Origin: Candidatus Hodarchaeota archaeon
GTDB lineage: Archaea > Asgardarchaeota > Heimdallarchaeia > Hodarchaeales > YT1-039
Direction of reading: 5' to 3'
Length of the DNA: 8,786 nucleotides
Assembly (NCBI GenBank): GCA_016840025.1
Contig: JAEOTF010000328.1
Span: forward strand, 1 to 8,786
Positions 5,696 through 8,786 of the stretch are shown in pieces. The translations under genes were made by a program, and so were the position numbers. Positions within the stretch are counted from its first letter, which is position 1, and every line of letters begins with the position of its first letter. The notes below the pieces were generated by a model that saw only the letters and a list, made by a program, of their open reading frames with translations, had not been told where the DNA came from and made no database searches.

Positions 5696-6460
5696 ATGAT
5701 CAATGAAGGTAGCGATGTACTCCTTTTTTTAGATAGTAAAAGAACATATTTAGTTAAAATAGAAAAAGGACGAGACTTCCACACTCATAAAGGATACATT
5801 CATTTTGATGAAGTAATTGGCAAAAAATATGGCCAAAGAGTTTCAAGTAGTCTTGGCTATGAATTTATTTTGTTTAAACCAAATCTCTATGACTACATGA
5901 GAAAGATGCTGCATGCGACTCAGATTATCTATCCTAAAGATATTGCATTAATTATGCTCTATTCAAATATTGGTAGTGGAAATAGGATTGTGGAAGCAGG
6001 TACCGGTAGCGGTGTTTTGACTAGCGCATTAGCACATTTTGTTAAACCGAGCGGTAAAATATACAGTTATGAGGTTAGAAAGGAATTCTTAGAGACTGCA
6101 AAGAAGAATTTAAAAAGAGCAGGAGTTATCGAGTACGTCGAGTTGAAGAATAAAGATATAATTTTAGGAATTGATGAGAACGAGGTCGATAGTGTAATAC
6201 TCGATTTAGCCACTCCTTGGTTAGTTGTTCCAGTAGCACATGAAGCATTAAAGAGTGGAGGTAAATTAGTTACCTTTAGTCCAACCATAGAGCAAGTTGT
6301 TAAAACGGTTAATGCTTTAGAAAGAAAAAATTTCATTGATATAGAAACGGTTGAAAACATTCTTAGGAGAATTAGAGTTAAAGCAGGAAAGACGCGCCCC
6401 GAGACTTTAATGATAGGGCATACGGGGTATGTAACCCACGCTCGGAAAACAATAAAATAA
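5696..6460 (+). CDS. trmI: TrmI, tRNA (adenine-57/58-N1)-methyltransferase
   Basis: A class I SAM-dependent methyltransferase that makes m1A in the T-loop of tRNA (position 58, and also 57 in some archaea), normally as a homotetramer. From ATG 5696 it has 254 residues, the usual archaeal length. The N-terminal small domain starts INEGSDVLL and includes RDFHTHKGYIHFDEVIGKKYG. The SAM loop is E100-AGTGSG (100-106), followed by YEVRKEF, where an acidic residue binds the SAM ribose. D170 in DLATPW is the expected catalytic-site aspartate. The C-terminus carries RPETLMIGHTGYVTHARK, the family ending. The start is ambiguous: the frame is open upstream to GTG 5663, and TTG 5684 has GAGG at 5671-5674. 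I prefer ATG 5696 because MI-x-EGD-like is where archaeal TrmI proteins begin, but no clear ribosome site precedes it. It converges on gatB. Confidence 0.93.
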   Translation: MINEGSDVLLFLDSKRTYLVKIEKGRDFHTHKGYIHFDEVIGKKYGQRVSSSLGYEFILFKPNLYDYMRKMLHATQIIYPKDIALIMLYSNIGSGNRIVEAGTGSGVLTSALAHFVKPSGKIYSYEVRKEFLETAKKNLKRAGVIEYVELKNKDIILGIDENEVDSVILDLATPWLVVPVAHEALKSGGKLVTFSPTIEQVVKTVNALERKNFIDIETVENILRRIRVKAGKTRPETLMIGHTGYVTHARKTIK

Positions 6461-6468
6461 ATAGTCTC

Positions 6469-6501
6469 AGTGAATAGTTATCGCGCGCGCCACTATTCAC
6501 T
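6469..6501. terminator. Bidirectional hairpin between convergent trmI and gatB
   Basis: AGTGAATAGT (6469-6478) and ACTATTCACT (6492-6501) form a perfect 10-bp inverted repeat around a 13-nt loop that contains CGCGCGCGC (6482-6490). The element fills most of the 43-nt gap between the two stop codons. On the + strand a T5 run (6510-6514) follows; on the - strand a T-rich tract follows (complement of roughly 6445-6465). Both flanks thus look like an intrinsic terminator serving both genes. Intrinsic hairpins are not the standard archaeal terminator, so the stem could also act in mRNA 3'-end protection. The C/G loop is discussed as a separate observation. Confidence 0.65.
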
Positions 6502-6503
6502 TA

Positions 6504-7994
6504 TCATACTTTTTGGAGATCTAATTTTTTTCTAATGATAAGATTTGCTAACTTAGGGTCAGCCCTTCCTTTGGTTAATTTCATTAGCTGTCCAACTAGA
6601 TAATGTAAAGCCTTGTCATCAATTAAAGCGTCTTGAACAGCTTGGGGGTGTTCTTTAAAAACCTTTTCGGTTACTCTCTCAATCTCAGTATAAGAAGATA
6701 TTCGAATCATGTTCTTTTTTAAGGCGATTTCTTTTGGAGATTGTCCTGTTCGAATCATTTCCGGCAAAATAGATTTTGCAATTTTTCCACTTATCATTCC
6801 ATCGTCAATCAGTTTAATCATCTCAACAAATCTTTTTGGTGTTATCTTTGACTCATCAATTTCGAGGTTTTCCTCGTGGAGACGCCTCAACAAATCACTC
6901 ATAATCCAGTTAGCAACTTTCTTTGCATTAACATTGAGTTTCGCGCTTTTCTCAAAAAAATCAGCTAGAGTTTTATCACTGGTTAAGACTTCAGCATCAT
7001 ACTGTGGAATCTTATAATGTTTTACTAATCTTTCTCTTCGTGAATCTGGTAATTCAGACATATTAGTGCGTATCTTTTCTACTAATTCCGCGGAAATGAT
7101 GATGGGAACAAGATCTGGCTCAGGAAAATATCTATAATCCTTTTCAGATTCTTTAATACGTAACGTGATGGTCAATCTACGAACATCATCCCAGTGTCTA
7201 GTTTCCATTTCGACTGCTAGACCCTTTTTAATCATGGATTTTTGACGAACAATTTCAAAGATTAGAGCTCTTTCAACTTCTCTAAAAGAAGATATGTTCT
7301 TGATTTCTATTCGGTTTCCCTTGCCCACCGAAATATTGGCATCACATCTCATAGCGCCTTCAAGACCTCCATCAGAAACATCCAGATGTTCAAGAATTGA
7401 TCGGAGTTTTTGAAGAAAGAGCCTTGCTTCTTTTGGAGATTTCAAGTCAGGCTCAGTAACTATTTCAAGCAATGCAATTCCTGCACGGTTATAATCGACG
7501 AGCGTATATGGTGAAGTATCTATTGATCCCAAATGGATAAGCTTAGCAGGGTCTTCTTCGATTTGAATTCTTCGGATTCTAATACTCCTGCTAGTATGAT
7601 TTACCTGTAATTTTATTAACCCTCCAGATGCTATTGGTATGCCTCCAGCAAAATCGTATTGTGAAATTTGGAAGTTCTTAGACATGTCAGGATAGTAGTA
7701 ATTTTTTCTGTAAAAGAGGGTTTCCTTAGATATTTTCGATTTTAACGCAAGAGCTACCATCAATGCGGCATGAAAGGCTTTCTTATTAATTGTTGGCAGC
7801 GATCCCGGAATTCCAAGACAGATTGGACACGTATATGTATTTGGTGGTTTGCTACGATAATCTGTAGAACATCCACAAAAGAGCTTAGTTTTTAGATTGG
7901 TAAGTTGACAATGAACTTCGAGACCAACGTTAATATCTTTAATATTTGTCTCCTTTTTCAAGATCTGTTTTGAAATTTTTTCTTCTTTTTCCAT
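6504..7994 (-). CDS. gatB: Asp/Glu-tRNA amidotransferase subunit B (GatB)
   Basis: GatB binds misacylated Asp-tRNA(Asn) or Glu-tRNA(Gln), activates the side chain with ATP, and receives ammonia from GatA. In archaea GatCAB is generally used for Asn-tRNA, since GatDE makes Gln-tRNA. 496 residues. The cradle domain starts INVGLEVHCQL (21-31) and carries the zinc pattern C40-x-C42 ... C56-x2-C59. It also has YYYPDMSKNFQISQYD, the signature D167-YNRAG ... LLEIVTEPD183, EGAMRCDANIS, and DYRYFPEPDL (286-295). The C-terminal helical and YqeY-like tRNA-binding part runs from about 345 to 490. The first 20 residues are a Lys/Glu-rich extension relative to many homologues. ATG 7994 is the only usable start before the conserved region; no ribosome site is visible upstream, so initiation may be leaderless or coupled. 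It follows gatA by 48 nt on the same strand. Confidence 0.96.
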   Translation of the reverse strand: MEKEEKISKQILKKETNIKDINVGLEVHCQLTNLKTKLFCGCSTDYRSKPPNTYTCPICLGIPGSLPTINKKAFHAALMVALALKSKISKETLFYRKNYYYPDMSKNFQISQYDFAGGIPIASGGLIKLQVNHTSRSIRIRRIQIEEDPAKLIHLGSIDTSPYTLVDYNRAGIALLEIVTEPDLKSPKEARLFLQKLRSILEHLDVSDGGLEGAMRCDANISVGKGNRIEIKNISSFREVERALIFEIVRQKSMIKKGLAVEMETRHWDDVRRLTITLRIKESEKDYRYFPEPDLVPIIISAELVEKIRTNMSELPDSRRERLVKHYKIPQYDAEVLTSDKTLADFFEKSAKLNVNAKKVANWIMSDLLRRLHEENLEIDESKITPKRFVEMIKLIDDGMISGKIAKSILPEMIRTGQSPKEIALKKNMIRISSYTEIERVTEKVFKEHPQAVQDALIDDKALHYLVGQLMKLTKGRADPKLANLIIRKKLDLQKV

Positions 7995-8018
7995 AGTGAT
8001 ATACTTCTGTTTTATTTT

Positions 8019-8030
8019 AGCGCGCGCGCT
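8019..8030. repeat. Alternating GC palindrome in the gatA-gatB spacer
   Basis: AGCGCGCGCGCT is a perfect 12-bp palindrome of strictly alternating purine and pyrimidine, placed in an otherwise A/T-rich 48-nt spacer between gatA stop and gatB start. A sister tract of nine alternating C/G bases lies at 6482-6490 on the other side of gatB. It may be a protein site, an RNA processing element or a local Z-DNA former; the sequence alone does not say. Confidence 0.55.
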
Positions 8031-8042
8031 CTGTTGTATTTT

Positions 8043-8786
8043 TCACATTTCGGGTTTTAGCTCTTTGAGATGACTGTTCTGTTCAAAACTGTAAGAAGCT
8101 TTCAGGAGCAAATCTTCTTTTAATGGAGGAGAAATCATTTGCATTCCAATCGGTAAATTGTTGACGAAACCACATGGTATAGAGATTGCAGGATAGCCCA
8201 CGAGGTTTACTGGGACTGTGAGAATATCAGACATGTATAGAGCTAGAGGATCTTCGTTTTTCTCTCCAATTTTGAAAGGAAGTATAGGCATAGTAGGTCC
8301 TATTAAGATGTCAAACTGTTTGAATGTTTTTATAAATTCTTTTCGGATTTTAGTTCTAACCTGGAGGCTTTTTATATAATATTTATCGTAATAGCCTGCT
8401 GACAATGCATATGTACCTAGTATTATTCGTCTCTTCACTTCTGGCCCAAAGCCCCTTCCTCTATTTCTCGAAACTACGTTGTTCCAATTTTCTAAATGAC
8501 TGTTTTCTGAGTATCCGTATCTTGATCCATCATATCTCGCGAGATTTGAACTTGCCTCAGACATAGCTATTACATAGTAGGCTGAAAGCGCGTATTTTAC
8601 CGTAGATAGAGATAGCTCGTCCCATGTTGCATCTAGAGCCTCTAGTTTATTAATTCCCCTCCAGACGGTTTTAGCCACTCTATTATCAACGCCTTCCCCA
8701 AAGAATTCCTTTGGTACACCAAATCTAAGGCCTGTGATGTCGTCCACTAAAAACTTTGAATAATCCCTATATGGCATATCAATCGA
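8043..8786 (-). CDS. gatA: Asp/Glu-tRNA amidotransferase subunit A (GatA), C-terminal part
   Basis: GatA is the amidase subunit that hydrolyses glutamine and channels ammonia to GatB. The frame is open through the window edge: upstream of the Met at 8775-8777 it reads Ser-Ile-Asp, so that Met is internal and the gene is cut by the window, not truncated. 247 residues are present, about half of the usual 470-490. They match the C-terminal half of the amidase-signature family: DYSKFLVDDITGLRFGVPKEFFGEG, EASSNLARYDGSRYGY, RRIILGTYALSAGYYDKYY, the GPTMPILPFKIG turn, and NLVGYPAISIPCGF followed by PIGMQMISPP. The Ser-cisSer-Lys catalytic triad lies in the missing N-terminal half and cannot be checked. 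It is the upstream partner of gatB; gatC is not in the window. Confidence 0.95.
   Translation of the reverse strand, partial: SIDMPYRDYSKFLVDDITGLRFGVPKEFFGEGVDNRVAKTVWRGINKLEALDATWDELSLSTVKYALSAYYVIAMSEASSNLARYDGSRYGYSENSHLENWNNVVSRNRGRGFGPEVKRRIILGTYALSAGYYDKYYIKSLQVRTKIRKEFIKTFKQFDILIGPTMPILPFKIGEKNEDPLALYMSDILTVPVNLVGYPAISIPCGFVNNLPIGMQMISPPLKEDLLLKASYSFEQNSHLKELKPEM

Noticed and set aside
5476..5784. Open frame on the minus strand rich in Phe and Leu, resembling a small membrane protein
   Set aside because: It is the reverse of the Lys/Arg codons of the 30-residue basic protein (AAA/AAG read as TTT/CTT) and of the trmI start. It has no ribosome site, and both sense genes are better supported.
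7473..7497. Ala instead of Pro in the GatB signature (D-Y-N-R-A-G-I-A-L-L-E)
   Set aside because: The catalytic and binding neighbours are all intact, and Ala at this place is probably an ordinary archaeal variant rather than a loss of function.
8775..8777. Met near the window end as the start of gatA
   Set aside because: The frame stays open upstream as Ser-Ile-Asp, which fits the known mid-region of GatA, and half of the family's length would be missing. The gene is only cut by the window.

Overview
The window looks like a piece of an archaeal chromosome. Evidence: a stand-alone archaeal-type Elp3, an archaeal-type TrmI (tRNA m1A methyltransferase), GatA/GatB amidotransferase subunits, A/T-rich TATA-like elements upstream of genes, and short GGAGGTGATC-type ribosome binding sites. 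The background is AT-rich (about 35-38% GC by hand counts on sample lines). The combination with a metV-metF pair and a small winged-helix protein beside GT4 glycosyltransferases fits a TACK-group archaeon, perhaps Bathyarchaeia-like. That placement is an inference, not a proof.

Layout, left to right. (1) 1-1422 (+): Elp3, 5' end cut by the window edge. (2) 1523-3099 (+): metV and metF, a two-gene operon for the methylene-to-methyl step on a C1 carrier. metV is markedly GC-richer than everything around it. (3) 3100-3233: an intergenic region with a T-tract, a perfect 16-bp palindrome and a TATA-like element. (4) 3234-5346 (+): a tight three-gene cassette of a small winged-helix protein, a 'half' GT-B glycosyltransferase (N-terminal domain only) and a complete GT4 glycosyltransferase. 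The gaps are 3 and 10 nt. (5) 5498-5590 (+): a 30-residue, extremely basic protein with a perfect GGAGG site, easily missed by gene finders. (6) 5696-6460 (+): TrmI. (7) 6461-6503: a hairpin with a CG-repeat loop between convergent genes. (8) 6504-7994 and 8043-8786 (-): gatB and the C-terminal part of gatA, separated by a spacer with an alternating GC palindrome.

Functionally the window mixes tRNA modification (Elp3 at wobble U34, TrmI at position 58) and tRNA-dependent amidation (GatAB) with C1 metabolism (MetVF) and sugar transfer. The most unusual items are the half glycosyltransferase, which seems to have lost its C-terminal Rossmann domain while keeping a C-terminal helix-like tail, the tiny Lys/Arg protein, and the two alternating C/G tracts that bracket gatB. 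No tRNA, rRNA, CRISPR array, insertion sequence or transposase was seen.
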